From Gemmobacter sp. (GTDB lineage Bacteria; Pseudomonadota; Alphaproteobacteria; Rhodobacterales; Rhodobacteraceae), in assembly GCF_034676705.1 (NCBI RefSeq), contig NZ_JAUCBS010000003.1:38785-102784 (forward strand): a stretch of DNA of 64,000 bases, read 5' to 3'. Within the stretch, counting starts at the first letter, position 1, and the number at the start of each line of letters is the position of its first letter. Shown here in pieces: positions 8,388-17,323 of this stretch. The notes beneath the pieces are model-generated. The model was not told the DNA's origin and ran no database searches. It saw only the letters and a program-made list of their open reading frames with translations. The position numbers and the translations under genes were made by a program.

Positions 8388-9525
8388 TCAATGATGCGGC
8401 CTATCACCCGTCGCGAGCCTGTATGGAGATATGCAGGTCAGGACCAGTTCGCTTACCCGCGCTCGATGGCACTCCGTCCGGACTGCTGGTTCGCTCGACC
8501 CCGTCTCTTGACCGTCTCCCTTACGTTCCCTCGCCCCCTCTCGCATCCTGCGACAACCAGCCAGGACCCACCAGGAGCACCCTTCGGTGCGGCCCATCGC
8601 ACCACGCCAACGGCCCCGACGATCAGCAACCGCCGAATATCGCGCTGGCCCGCTTTCGAAGTGCGGCCCAGCCGATCCTTGCCGCCGCTAGAACGCTGTC
8701 GCGGCGTGAGGCCGACCCAGGCGGCGAAGTCTAGGCCCTTCGAGTAGGTCTCCATCGGAGGCGCAAAGGTGGTGATCGTCGCCGCGGTCACTGCCCCCTC
8801 TCCCGGGATGGTCGTCAGCCGTCGCGCCATATCGTCGGTGGTCATGCGTCGGCGCGGATCAGCATCAAGGCCCGCGATCTTCGCGGCCAGCCCGGCGGCC
8901 TGCTCGAGTAGATGGCGGGCCAAGTCGCGGACCGCTACCAGCAGCATGTCGTCATCGCCATCGATGATGGCCGGGAGGCGCCCGACACGCGCCGGGCCGA
9001 CAGGGGCCACGATGCCCTGCTCGGCCAAGTGTGCGCGTAAGGCATTGATCGTCTTGGTCCGTTGGCGAACCAGCAGGTCGCGGGTCCGGTAAGCCATCGC
9101 CGCCGCCTGCTGGGCCTCGCTCTTCACAGCGACAAATCGCATGGTCGACCGCGACGCCGTTTCGGCAATCGCCTCGGCATCGGCATGTCGTTCTTCTGGC
9201 GCTTCACGAACGGCTTCACATAGGCGGCCGGGATCAGTCGCACCTCCTAGCCGAGCTCGCCGATAGCCCGGCCCCCATGATGCCAGCTGGCACAGGCCTC
9301 CATCGCCACCACACAAGGCGGCTGCGCGCGCGACAGCTTGCGGCGGAAGACCAACGCCCCGTGCGATGCGGCGCCATGCGCCTGAAACACGTCCTTGGCC
9401 AAATCGAGGCCGATGATGCTAACTTCTCCCATGGACGCTCCCCTCTGTAGCGGTGCTTCAACACCCGCCACCATGGCACATCGATGCCGCCGGGGGGCGT
9501 CCACCCCGTCGCTTACTGACGACAT
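8388..9525 (-). pseudogene. IS110-type (DEDD) transposase, broken, inserted in ISL3
   Basis: From ATG 9432 the minus strand reads MGEVSIIGLDLAKDVFQAHG, the typical start of an IS110-family transposase, then CVVAMEACASWHHGGRAIGELG and a nonsense codon at 9247-9249. Continuing past the stop, EVRLIPAAYVKPFVKRQKND follows, and near 9190 the frame shifts into ADAEAIAETASRSTMRFVAV and the well-conserved RTRDLLVRQRTKTINALRAH. The C-terminal half contains the family motif TIPGEGAVTAATITTFA and DFAAWVGLTPRQRSSGGKD. At least one nonsense and one frameshift make it inactive. IS110 elements lack standard inverted repeats, so exact ends are not assigned. Confidence 0.8.
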
Positions 9526-9529
9526 CGCC

Positions 9530-10087
9530 ATCCTCTAGAATGTCGATGACCGCGCGACGCTCCAGATCGACAATAATCGTACCGTGGGTCTGCGATTTCG
9601 GCCAGCTCCAGTCGTCAATCCCGATGACGGTCGGCAGCTTGGCAGTGTCTTGAACACGTTTTTTCAACTGCCGGAGCACCGTGTCATCGCTCATCCCAAG
9701 GCCCAAACGGAGCAAGAGGCGCTCGGCAAGGCGCCCGCCGGCCCTATGCCCAAGATGGCTGACAATCTCCCCGGCACGCGAAATGCGTCGCGCAAAAGGA
9801 CGGGCAATCGAGGCGGTCTGGTTCGAGAAAGCCCGGCTCGGGCAAGCGGGTGCCAAACATCGCCAACGGCAAGCCGCGAGATCAACAGTCACCTCGTCTC
9901 CATGCGCGGGATGATCCTGCAGCCACGGACGCCGCCAGCCGTGACGTAGGCGTGAATGCAGTCCACTGTCCGGGCAGATGCCGCTTGGTGTCATAGCGCC
10001 CGATACAATCCACCCACGGCATAGGCTTCGCGCAACGCTTTGAACCGGAACTTTGCCCCCGGACGACCAATGGTGCTTCGAGCCCAC
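9530..10087 (-). pseudogene. ISL3-family transposase, N-terminal fragment
   Basis: This piece begins with a zinc-finger-like N-terminal region in which Cys pairs are visible (ICPDSGLHSRLRHGW, then CRWRCLAPACPSRAF). It continues through RLAERLLLRLGLGMSDDTVLRQ to the start of the DDE domain, VIGIDDWSWPKSQTHGTIIV, with the first catalytic Asp. Homology stops abruptly after VIDILEDGD at about 9530, where the IS110-type element begins. The first part of the protein upstream of 10050 is blurred by frame disruption. It pairs with the C-terminal fragment at 7756-8350. Confidence 0.7.
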
Positions 10088-10135
10088 AACTATCCCTCCT
10101 TAATTTTTCAGTCTCAGGGTAGTTGCGCCACACAA

Positions 10136-10478
10136 ATTGAAGATGACCCAAATTAAGGGCCGCGCGACACGAAGCCTTGCTGCAACTGATCGTGGAGACC
10201 GATGTGAATGGCATCATCGGCGCTGGACGGCAGGAGCGCAGCGGGGAGCGCACGACCTGGCGCAACAGGTCTTAGTGGTTTCTCATCGGACCTTGGACGC
10301 ATCACTATCTCTGACGCATCGGAGCAGAGTGCGAACAAGCTCGGTTCACGACACATCTCCCCAACAATATTCACCGACTTTTTCGATTAATAACTGGGTT
10401 TTTTCCATGAATTTAAGATGAAAATCCGTGCTAGATTCTCAGGCATCAATCTGATCATATGCACCATCCAAGGTCCCA
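10136..10478. other. Intergenic region, no gene recognised
   Basis: About 340 nt between the ISL3 remnant and the isomerase-type gene. Short open frames on both strands show no family resemblance. The last 80 nt are AT-rich (TTTTTCGATTAATAACTGG, then TTTTTTCCATG) and probably hold the promoter of the downstream catabolic genes. Confidence 0.5.
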
Positions 10479-11225
10479 ATGCGCAACTTTCCTACCCTGG
10501 TCACCCAAGACGACCTTAACAACCGCCGCCCGCGGCTTGGCCTGATCTCTCCTGCTTCGGACATTCTGATCGAGCGAGACTTCTGGCGGATGGGATTTGC
10601 GGCCGATGTCGACATCTTCACCACGCGTATACCATTGGAGATGCCGCTGACCCCGGTGACGCTGGCGCGGCTTGCAGACGGTATTGGCAGCGCGATAGAA
10701 CGACTCCTTCCCGAAGAAAAGCTTGACGCCGTCGTCTTTGGCTGCACTTCGGGCTCGGCTGTGATCGGGCCTGAAAACGTTACAAATCGCGTCCACGCCC
10801 AAAGGGCAGATATCGCGGTTACCAATCCGGCCACGGCCGCCGTCGCCGCCCTCCGGCATCTGGGCGCAAGCAAGCTTGCTTTCGTAGCGCCCTATACGGC
10901 CGACGTGGCTGAAAGGACTGCTGACATCTTCCGCGGAGCCGGAATTGAGATCATGGATGCCTGCTGCCTTGGGCTCTTGACCGACGCGGAAATTGCCGTT
11001 CCCGGTCCGGATCATTACCGGTCGGTTCTGGAGCAGATGGACCTTTCGGGTGCGGAGGCGATTTTCCTGTCCTGCACGACCTCACGCGCCCTTGATGCAA
11101 TCGCCCCGCTTGAGGAGATGACGGGACTGCCCGTGATTACCTCCAACCAAGCCTCGTTCTGGCACGCCCTGTCGCTGATCGGGCAGTCGCGCGCCATTTC
11201 CGGCTTCGGCCGACTGTTGAGCTGA
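10479..11225 (+). CDS. Asp/Glu racemase-fold enzyme (maleate isomerase / arylmalonate decarboxylase-like)
   Basis: The 248-residue protein belongs to the two-cysteine racemase superfamily. The N-terminal LGLISPASDILIERDF is typical of maleate cis-trans isomerase and EutA-type proteins. Both catalytic-type cysteines are in place: FGCTSGSAVIG near residue 90 and FLSCTTSRALDAI near residue 195. Such enzymes isomerise, racemise or decarboxylate small dicarboxylates and amino acids. It lies just upstream of an amino-acid-type ABC transporter in the same direction, suggesting action on the imported compound. The precise substrate cannot be read from sequence. Confidence 0.8.
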   Translation: MRNFPTLVTQDDLNNRRPRLGLISPASDILIERDFWRMGFAADVDIFTTRIPLEMPLTPVTLARLADGIGSAIERLLPEEKLDAVVFGCTSGSAVIGPENVTNRVHAQRADIAVTNPATAAVAALRHLGASKLAFVAPYTADVAERTADIFRGAGIEIMDACCLGLLTDAEIAVPGPDHYRSVLEQMDLSGAEAIFLSCTTSRALDAIAPLEEMTGLPVITSNQASFWHALSLIGQSRAISGFGRLLS

Positions 11226-11304
11226 AGCTTCCTGCCACGAACCGTCGCCTGCCTTCCGGCCTCAGTCGGGAGAACGAAAACTCATGTCAACTGGAGGACA
11301 AAAC

Positions 11305-12105
11305 ATGATGAAATACCTGCTTCTCGCGTTGTCTCTGGGGCTTCCCGGCACCGCCCTTGCCCAGGGCACCCTAGCGGAAGGCAAGCTGGCCGTTGGGTCG
11401 GATCTGACCTATCCACCCTACAACTATTTCGCCGATGGCAATGTGCCGGCCGGTTTCGACGTCGAGATGATGACCGAGATCGCCCGCATCATGGGCGTGG
11501 AACAGCAATTCCTTGATACTCGGTTCGAGAACCTGATCCTTGGTGTGGATGGAGGCCAGTTCGACGTCATCGCATCAACGCTCTACGTCAACCCGGACCG
11601 TGCCAAGCAGATCGACTACATCCCCTACATGCGCACCGGCGTTTCGATCGCCGTGGCCACGACATCGGGCCTGTCCTTTGCCAATCCGGATGAGCTGTGC
11701 GGCCATGTCGTCGGTTCGATCAAGGGCGCTGCCTGGCTTGCCGAGATTGCCAAGCTGAACGAGACCACCTGCAAGGACACACCGATCGACTCGCGCGAAT
11801 TTCCCACCTCGCCCGAGGTCACTCAGGCGCTGATGTCCGGTGGGATCGAGGCGCAGATCGAGGATTCGGCCGTTCTGGCTGCTGCCGCGCAAATGCTGGA
11901 AGGGAAGGTCAGGGTTACGACTACGGAGAACTTCTACCCCGTCGTCGTGGGCCTTGGCGTTAAGAAGGGCAACACAGCGCTGGCCGACGCCATCCGTGCG
12001 GCTCTGGCGGAAATGAATACTAGCGGGTTCTACCCCGCGCTCCTGGCCCGCTACGGCGTCTCGCAGCCCAGCGAAGAAGAGTTCAAGGCTGCCATCGGCG
12101 AATAA
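11305..12105 (+). CDS. ABC transporter substrate-binding protein, polar amino acid type
   Basis: The protein has a Sec signal peptide (MMKYLLLALSLGLPGTALAQ, cleavage likely after ALA). It then shows the family 3 solute-binding fold: LAVGSDLTYPPYNYFADG, GFDVEMMTEIARIMG, FDVIASTLYVNPDRAK and a C-terminal NTALADAIRAALAEM region. It would bind a polar amino acid or related compound in the periplasm and deliver it to the fused permease-ATPase encoded next. The start is chosen at ATG 11305 because GGAGG lies 7 nt upstream; an ATG 21 nt further up would put the Shine-Dalgarno inside the gene. Confidence 0.9.
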   Translation: MMKYLLLALSLGLPGTALAQGTLAEGKLAVGSDLTYPPYNYFADGNVPAGFDVEMMTEIARIMGVEQQFLDTRFENLILGVDGGQFDVIASTLYVNPDRAKQIDYIPYMRTGVSIAVATTSGLSFANPDELCGHVVGSIKGAAWLAEIAKLNETTCKDTPIDSREFPTSPEVTQALMSGGIEAQIEDSAVLAAAAQMLEGKVRVTTTENFYPVVVGLGVKKGNTALADAIRAALAEMNTSGFYPALLARYGVSQPSEEEFKAAIGE

Positions 12106-12115
12106 TCATGGTTTT

Positions 12116-12137
12116 GGGGCCCCTTCGCGGGGGCCCC
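12116..12137 (+). terminator. Strong hairpin between binding-protein and permease genes
   Basis: GGGGCCCC (12116-12123) and GGGGCCCC (12130-12137) form a perfect 8-bp stem around a TTCGCG loop. It lies 10 bp after the binding-protein stop and is followed by no T-run. It may stabilise the upstream mRNA end and lower expression of the permease relative to the binding protein, as in many ABC operons; that role is inferred. Confidence 0.6.
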
Positions 12138-12156
12138 ATCGAATTTGGAGAAGCCC

Positions 12157-13656
12157 ATGGCGCTCGACTGGAACTATCTCATTTCTTTGATCTGGAACCG
12201 CGATTTCTGGGCGGCGTCGCTTCTTGTGGCCTGGCTCAGCATTCTGAGCTGGACCTTCGGCACCGTGCTGGGGTTCGGTGTGGCGCTTGCGCGGTCCTCG
12301 GGTCCCAGATGGGCACGCAGCGCGGCGGCGACCTATATCTGGTTCTTCCGCAGCCTGCCGCTTCTGGTGATGCTGATCTTTGTCTACAATCTTCCTCAGA
12401 TCGCCCCCGCGCTTCGCCCGGTCCTGTCCAACCCGTTCTGGGCGGGCCTGATCGCGCTTGTCATCTCGGAAACGGCCTATCTGGCGGAAATCCATCGCGG
12501 CGGGCTTCTGGCGGTGGACCGAGGACAGCACGAGGCCGCCCATGCGCTTGGCTTCCGGGCCTTCGCAAAATATCGTCTTGTCGTCGTTCCTCAGTCGATC
12601 CGTGTCGCATTGCCTTCACTCGGGAACGAATTCATCACGATCGTGAAGCTGACGTCGCTCGTCTCGGTCATCTCTCTGGCTGAGGTCCTGCTGGTAGGCC
12701 AAAGGCTTTATACCCGCAACTTCCTAGTGATCGAGACCCTGTTGGCGGTCTCGGCCTACTATGTGGTGATCGTCAGTGTCTTTTCATTCGCACTTTCGCG
12801 CCTGGAGAGGCGGCTTGACGTCACCCGCAACCCCGGCGCCGAGCGGGCGGTCGCACCAGTGACGCTGTCTGCCCCCGACGTTTCGCGCAGGCAAGTCGGC
12901 CATGACAAGGTCCTGGAATTGACGGCCATCCAGAAGCGGTTCGGCGCCAAGGAGGTTCTGAAGTCGGTGTCCCTGACGGTCAGGGCGGGTGAGGTCGTCA
13001 GCATCATCGGCCCGTCGGGTTCTGGCAAGACGACGCTGATCCGGACAATCAACGCCCTGCAGGACATCGACGCGGGCCAGATCCGGTTCCAGGGGAAAGA
13101 TTGGATCAGCAATACAGGGCGCTACCACATGGCGCGCGACTTCCATGAAGAAGTGACGCATCTGGGCATGGTCTTTCAGTCCTTCAACCTGTTCCCGCAT
13201 CTGACGGTGCTTGACAACGTCATGCTAGGGCCGCGTCATCACGGCATGGGCAGCAAGGCCGAAATCAGTGATCAGGCACTTGCGCAATTGGCCAAGGTCG
13301 GGATGGCTGTCCATGCTGACAAGTATCCCCATCAGTTGTCGGGGGGGCAGAAGCAGCGTGCAGCCATTGCCCGGGCCTTGGCGATGAAGCCGAAGGTCAT
13401 GCTCTTTGACGAGCCGACCTCGGCACTGGACCCCGAACTGGTCGGCGAGGTTCTGGCCGTGATCGAGCGGCTGGCGGCCGAGGGCATGACGATGGTTATC
13501 GTGACTCACGAGATGCGCTTTGCCACTCGGGTCAGTGATCGCATCGTCATGATGGAAGACGGCGCTCTGGTGGCGAATGTCACGAAAGAGGAGCTGGCGG
13601 CCGCCCCCGAAGATGCGCGCATCCGGCGCTTCATGGCGCAGGCCGACGCACACTGA
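12157..13656 (+). CDS. Fused ABC permease-ATPase for polar amino acids
   Basis: One polypeptide of 499 residues joins two subunits that are usually separate. Residues 1-220 are a HisM/GlnP-type permease with several membrane segments and the EAA-like loop (HEAAHALGFRAFAKYRLVVVPQ). After a short linker, residues 250-499 are a HisP/GlnQ-type ATPase with Walker A (GPSGSGKTTL), Q-loop (MVFQSFNLFPHLTV), signature (LSGGQKQRAAIARAL), Walker B (VMLFDEPTSALDP) and H-loop (MVIVTHEM). With the preceding binding protein it forms a complete importer. ATG 12157 is preferred over the in-frame TTG at 12145 because a GGAG sits just upstream. Such fusions are known in Proteobacteria. Confidence 0.92.
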   Translation: MALDWNYLISLIWNRDFWAASLLVAWLSILSWTFGTVLGFGVALARSSGPRWARSAAATYIWFFRSLPLLVMLIFVYNLPQIAPALRPVLSNPFWAGLIALVISETAYLAEIHRGGLLAVDRGQHEAAHALGFRAFAKYRLVVVPQSIRVALPSLGNEFITIVKLTSLVSVISLAEVLLVGQRLYTRNFLVIETLLAVSAYYVVIVSVFSFALSRLERRLDVTRNPGAERAVAPVTLSAPDVSRRQVGHDKVLELTAIQKRFGAKEVLKSVSLTVRAGEVVSIIGPSGSGKTTLIRTINALQDIDAGQIRFQGKDWISNTGRYHMARDFHEEVTHLGMVFQSFNLFPHLTVLDNVMLGPRHHGMGSKAEISDQALAQLAKVGMAVHADKYPHQLSGGQKQRAAIARALAMKPKVMLFDEPTSALDPELVGEVLAVIERLAAEGMTMVIVTHEMRFATRVSDRIVMMEDGALVANVTKEELAAAPEDARIRRFMAQADAH

Positions 13657-13680
13657 GACGGTAGGAGGCAAGAATGGCTG

Positions 13681-13715
13681 GGCCCCGCGGTGCAAACCCG
13701 GGGCCTGGCCTTTTT
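13681..13715 (+). terminator. Rho-independent terminator after the transporter operon
   Basis: GGCCCCG (13681-13687) pairs with CGGGGCC (13699-13705), followed by TGGCC and a TTTTT run at 13711-13715. It lies between the convergent transporter and FAD oxidase genes and can serve the plus-strand operon. Confidence 0.8.
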
Positions 13716-13728
13716 CTGTCGACGGGGT

Positions 13729-14940
13729 TCAGCGGATGCTGGTGCGCATGACCTCGACCAGGCGCTCGGCTGCGCCCAGGCTTAGGGTCCAGCCAAGGGT
13801 GCCATGGCCGAGGTTCAAGAACAGACCTGCCGGGCCCGACGCACGGATGATCGGCTGCGACGAGGGGGTGCAGGGTCGCGCCTCGGACCAGGCGCCAAGC
13901 TCGCCCGACAGGTCGAATCCGGTCGAGAAGGCCGCTCGGGCGCCGGCGGTCAGGGCGTCGAACCGCTTGGCGCGGAAAGCGATCGGACGCGGCCCGATGT
14001 CGGCATTGCCCGCGATGCGGATCTGGTCACCCAGCCGGGCGAAGACGATCTTGCGCTTCAGGTCCGTGATCGAGGTGCGCATGGCTCCATCCGTCGCCGG
14101 AACGGTCACCGAATAGCCCTGCACCGGCCAGATCGACGACCAGGGCATGCGCAGCGATCCAGAGCTATGGCCGGTTGCCAGCACCACCGCATCCGCTTCA
14201 AGCGGGCTGTGGTCGCGGAACTCGACACCCGCGACCCGGCCGCGCGTGACGATGAGCTTTTGGACTTCCTTGCCGAACAACGTAACCAGCCCGCCTTCGC
14301 GTTCCAGACCATCGACCAGACCCTTGCAGAAGGCCGTGGGGCGTCCAGCGGCATCGTCCGGGCTCCAGACCACGCCTTCGATCGAATCGCGGTAATGGGC
14401 AAGCGCGGGTTCCAGTCGGGTCGCCTCGTCCCGCGTCAGCAGATCCTGCCGGATGCCAAGCGAGGTCTTGAGCGCATGGCCATGCCGTGCCTTTGCGAAA
14501 GCCGCGGCGTCAGGATAAAGGATCATCTTGCCTGAGGCAGCATAGTCGAACTTCAACCCGTGGGTCTCGACGACATCGGGCAACAGCGCCTGGGTCCGCG
14601 CCGCCAGCGCCAGTAGCGCCGTCGTGTTGCCCCGGAAGCGGGAGGCCGTGGCATTCCGAAGGAAGCGCAGCCCCCAGACCAGAAACTCTGGGTCTGGAGC
14701 CAACCAGACGCGATAGGCCGGATCGCGGCGCATCAGGATGGCGGGCAGGTGCCGCAGAAGGCCGGGCGAGGCCAGCGCATCGCCATAGGCATAGCTGAGT
14801 TGCGCCCCGTTGCGCGCGCTGGCGCCACCGCATACCGAGGGATTCTTGTCGACAATGGTGACCTGGTGCCCGGCGCGCGTCAGAGCCCAGGCAGAGGCGC
14901 AGCCGACGACGCCGGCCCCGATCACTATGACATGGGCCAT
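13729..14940 (-). CDS. FAD-dependent D-amino-acid dehydrogenase-like oxidoreductase (DAO family)
   Basis: The 403-residue protein starts MAHVIVIGAGVVGCASAWAL, a GxGxxG FAD-binding motif, and follows the DadA-type DAO layout: KNPSVCGGASARNGAQLSYA, a middle domain with CKGLVDGLEREGG, ADAVVLATGHSSG, and the C-terminal dinucleotide loop PAGLFLNLGHGTLGWTLS. It would oxidise an amine or D-amino acid to the imino acid at the expense of FAD. The start at 14940 is chosen over an upstream in-frame ATG at 15030, since the latter would overlap the RidA gene and lacks homology. The next gene upstream encodes RidA, which hydrolyses reactive imines and so suits this product. Confidence 0.88.
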   Translation of the reverse strand: MAHVIVIGAGVVGCASAWALTRAGHQVTIVDKNPSVCGGASARNGAQLSYAYGDALASPGLLRHLPAILMRRDPAYRVWLAPDPEFLVWGLRFLRNATASRFRGNTTALLALAARTQALLPDVVETHGLKFDYAASGKMILYPDAAAFAKARHGHALKTSLGIRQDLLTRDEATRLEPALAHYRDSIEGVVWSPDDAAGRPTAFCKGLVDGLEREGGLVTLFGKEVQKLIVTRGRVAGVEFRDHSPLEADAVVLATGHSSGSLRMPWSSIWPVQGYSVTVPATDGAMRTSITDLKRKIVFARLGDQIRIAGNADIGPRPIAFRAKRFDALTAGARAAFSTGFDLSGELGAWSEARPCTPSSQPIIRASGPAGLFLNLGHGTLGWTLSLGAAERLVEVMRTSIR

Positions 14941-14941
14941 G

Positions 14942-15415
14942 TCAGCCGCGGTCCTGAAGGACGGCCGTGAGTTCGATCTCGACCGGAACACCCCTAGGCA
15001 GGGAAGCGACACCAATGGCCGCCCTGGCATGGCAACCCTTGTCGTCGAAGAGTTGCATCAACAGATGAGAAGCCCCATCGATTACCGCGCCATGGCGGGT
15101 GAACTCCGGCGTCGCTGCGACGAAGCCGCCAAGGCGCACGAAGCCCGCGACCCGGTCCAGACCGCCCGCCACCGCATCAAGCTGTGCGAGGGCATTCAGT
15201 AGGGCCTGACGCGCGCAGAGTTGCCCCTGTTCCAGCGATATCTGATCTCCGAGAAGACCGACCATGAGCACCTTGCCGTCCTGCAGAGGCACCTGGCCCG
15301 ACACGGTGACCGTGTTGCCCCATTGGATAGCCCCGACGAAGGGGCCGGGAGGGGGGCTCAGTTTTGGAAGGGTGATGCCAAGATCGGCCAGCCGTCCTGC
15401 AACAGTCATCTGCAT
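14942..15415 (-). CDS. RidA family protein (YjgF/YER057c/UK114)
   Basis: The 157-residue protein has the YjgF-like fold pattern: FVGAIQWGNTVTVSGQVPLQDGK, ARQALLNALAQLDAVAGG and a C-terminal VPVEIELTAVL. RidA proteins deaminate reactive enamine/imine intermediates made by PLP or flavin enzymes. This one is longer at the N-terminus than E. coli RidA and lacks the obvious catalytic Arg at the usual place, so it may be one of the non-archetypal subgroups. The gene ends 1 bp before the DAO-family gene and starts within the end of the C26 hydrolase gene. Confidence 0.85.
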   Translation of the reverse strand: MQMTVAGRLADLGITLPKLSPPPGPFVGAIQWGNTVTVSGQVPLQDGKVLMVGLLGDQISLEQGQLCARQALLNALAQLDAVAGGLDRVAGFVRLGGFVAATPEFTRHGAVIDGASHLLMQLFDDKGCHARAAIGVASLPRGVPVEIELTAVLQDRG

Positions 15416-16101
15416 CTCCTGTTCTTGCTGGGTCCGTTCGCGCAGCAGGCCTTGACGAAGGCCGTCAGAATGGCATGGTCAAGCGCGGTCAGCCGATATT
15501 CGGGGTGCCATTGGGTGCCCAGGGCAAACGGGTGGCCGTCGGCCTCGATCGCCTCAATAACGCCATCGGACGCAAGGGCTGCCACGGTGAACCTGCCCGT
15601 TCCGGCAATGGCCTGACGATGCAGGCTGTTTACGCGGGCCTCATCGGTGCCTGCCAAGCGCTGCAGCCGGGAGCCCGGGGTGAGTGTCACGCCATGGGCC
15701 GTCTCGGACGGCACGGACAATGGAATGTGATCCTGCGCGTCGGGAATTGCCGCCGCAATATTTTCCACGAACTGGGCGCCCAAGGTCTGGCCCAGAAGCT
15801 GCATGCCGTTGCAGATTCCAAGAACCGGTTTGCGGCGATCCAGAGCAGCCCGGATCAGCGCGCTTTCGAACACGGTCCGGCCGTCCTTGCTCAGAACGCC
15901 GGGCGTTCCACCGGATACGAGGATGCCGTCGCAACGGTCCACCATCTCGTCCACGTCTTCCAGATGCCAGGGCAGGATGACCGGACAACCGCCCGCGGTG
16001 CGGATTGCGTCGGCATAGTTCATGCGGACACGGTATTCGGCCTCGGTTGGCGCGTCCGCCGGGGCGTCTCCGTCAGGAGAAATGCCGATCAGCGGTCTCA
16101 T
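15406..16101 (-). CDS. Class I glutamine-amidotransferase-like hydrolase (peptidase C26, PuuD-like)
   Basis: The 231-residue protein has the nucleophile elbow GICNGMQ with Cys97 and a C-terminal GTQWHPEY supplying the His of the triad. The N-terminal PLIGISPDGD and ILVSGGTPGV match gamma-glutamyl-gamma-aminobutyrate hydrolases. It would hydrolyse a gamma-glutamyl (or similar) amide. It overlaps the M20 gene by 4 bp (ATGA) and the RidA gene by 10 bp, so the four genes form a single coupled operon. The true substrate may differ from that of PuuD. Confidence 0.88.
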   Translation of the reverse strand: MRPLIGISPDGDAPADAPTEAEYRVRMNYADAIRTAGGCPVILPWHLEDVDEMVDRCDGILVSGGTPGVLSKDGRTVFESALIRAALDRRKPVLGICNGMQLLGQTLGAQFVENIAAAIPDAQDHIPLSVPSETAHGVTLTPGSRLQRLAGTDEARVNSLHRQAIAGTGRFTVAALASDGVIEAIEADGHPFALGTQWHPEYRLTALDHAILTAFVKACCANGPSKNRRCR

Positions 16102-17210
16102 GCCAGCCAGTCCTCGGCGATTTTCACATAGATGTCGGTGCAGGCGCGGATGGCATCGGCGCTGGCGGTTTCGTTCGGCTGGCCGCTCATGCCAAGATCG
16201 CCCGGGCCAAGGATGGCAAAGGGGGCCTTGATGCCGTCCAACAGGATCGCGCCGTCGCTGTAATAGGACACGCCCTTGATCGTCGGTTTCCGGCCGGTGC
16301 GCGCCGTCACGGCGCCCGCGCAGGTCGCGATGAAGGGGCTGTCCGGGCGTTCTTCGACCGCAGGTTTAAAATCGGTCGTGCGCAGGCTTACCCGCGGCGG
16401 CAGTACGGCAGCGATCTGGGCAATGGCCTCGGCCGGGTCTATCCCAGGTCCAAAGCGCACGTCGATCTCCGCCGTGCAGCGGTCGGGCGTCACATTTACA
16501 GCAGTTCCGCCCTGAATGCGGCCCACGGCGACCGAAGGCGGCGACAAGAGCGGATGGCCGGGAAGGTCTAGGGTCAGCCCCCGCAGCGCATGGATGGCAT
16601 CGGCCATAACCTCGATGGCATTGACGCCACGCGCGCCCGACACATGGCCCATTTCGCCCCGCGCTTCGGCTTCGAGCCAGAGGATGGCCTTCTCGACCAC
16701 GATCAGGTCAAGCGTCGAGGGTTCGCCGCATAGAAACGCCCCGATTTCCTTCTGGAACCCCTGCTTGACCAAATGCCGCGCGCCCAAACAGTTTGCACTT
16801 TCGCCTGCGGTGAAGGCCAAGATCACATCGCCAGCCAGGGGGCGATGCCGACGGTTCAGTCGATCTGCGGCAGCAACAAAGGCCGCGACAGCAGATTTCA
16901 TGTCCGACGCTCCACGCCCCCTTATCCGGCCGTCAACGATATCACCGGCGAATGCGTCGAACGACCAAGGCATTTCGCCCGCAGGCACGGTGTCGAGATG
17001 CGCCGACATCACCAGCGCAGGCTTCTCCCCGCGCCCGGGGACCCGGCCGATGACATTGGCGCGGCCGGGCAGAAATTCGTCAAGCTCTGTCGCAATCCCG
17101 ATCTGAAGCAGTGTTTGGGCGACCACTTGTGCGACGGCCAGTTCTCCGCCCGGCGGATCGCAGCTTTGAATGCGCACGAGTTCGGCGGTCAACTGAACGG
17201 GGTCGATCAT
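16098..17210 (-). CDS. M20-family metallohydrolase (ArgE/DapE-like deacylase)
   Basis: The 370-residue protein carries the two-metal M20 motifs: SAHLDTVPAG with His71 and Asp73, RGRGASDMKSAVAAF with the bridging Asp103, and the general-base region FTAGESANCLGA. The family removes acyl or succinyl groups from amino acids, or cleaves short peptides. It is the first gene of the minus-strand operon and lies divergent to a LysR gene, which is the usual arrangement for a LysR-controlled catabolic operon. Acetylornithine itself need not be the substrate; the neighbours suggest an N-acylated or gamma-glutamylated amino compound. Confidence 0.85.
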   Translation of the reverse strand: MIDPVQLTAELVRIQSCDPPGGELAVAQVVAQTLLQIGIATELDEFLPGRANVIGRVPGRGEKPALVMSAHLDTVPAGEMPWSFDAFAGDIVDGRIRGRGASDMKSAVAAFVAAADRLNRRHRPLAGDVILAFTAGESANCLGARHLVKQGFQKEIGAFLCGEPSTLDLIVVEKAILWLEAEARGEMGHVSGARGVNAIEVMADAIHALRGLTLDLPGHPLLSPPSVAVGRIQGGTAVNVTPDRCTAEIDVRFGPGIDPAEAIAQIAAVLPPRVSLRTTDFKPAVEERPDSPFIATCAGAVTARTGRKPTIKGVSYYSDGAILLDGIKAPFAILGPGDLGMSGQPNETASADAIRACTDIYVKIAEDWLA

Positions 17211-17323
17211 GAGGGTATCTCGCTTGGAAGGGATGTCCGGTGGCGCAGAGGTTACGCGATTGACTATACGAATATAATCTGAAATATCTGCTATATTAAT
17301 CGCGATTCGAGATGAATTGGGCC
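17211..17323. promoter_or_regulatory. Divergent promoter region with likely LysR sites
   Basis: The 113-bp gap between the M20 gene and the LysR gene is markedly AT-rich in a GC-rich setting (ATACGAATATAATC at about 17266-17279 and ATATCTGCTATAT at about 17283-17295). Both stretches offer the T-N11-A dyad expected of LysR sites and plausible -10 boxes. Control of the operon by the adjacent regulator is inferred from this layout. Confidence 0.5.

Larger units (their letters stand above)
7738..10135 (-). mobile_element. Decayed ISL3-family element interrupted by an IS110-type element
   Basis: Two pieces of an ISL3-type transposase on the minus strand (N-terminal piece at 9530-10087, C-terminal piece at 7756-8350) flank an IS110-type element. 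Candidate ends are the imperfectly related inward sequences GAGGAAGAACCCATT near 7738 and GGCGCAACTACCCT near 10130, which would place the element at roughly 2.4 kb including the insertion. I found no convincing target duplication. The middle of the ISL3 transposase is missing, so the IS110 insertion was accompanied or followed by a deletion. The element is not expected to be active. Confidence 0.6.

Noticed and set aside
7738..10135. Target-site duplication flanking the ISL3 element
   Set aside because: The flanks near 7733 and 10132 do not match, and the exact ends are uncertain.
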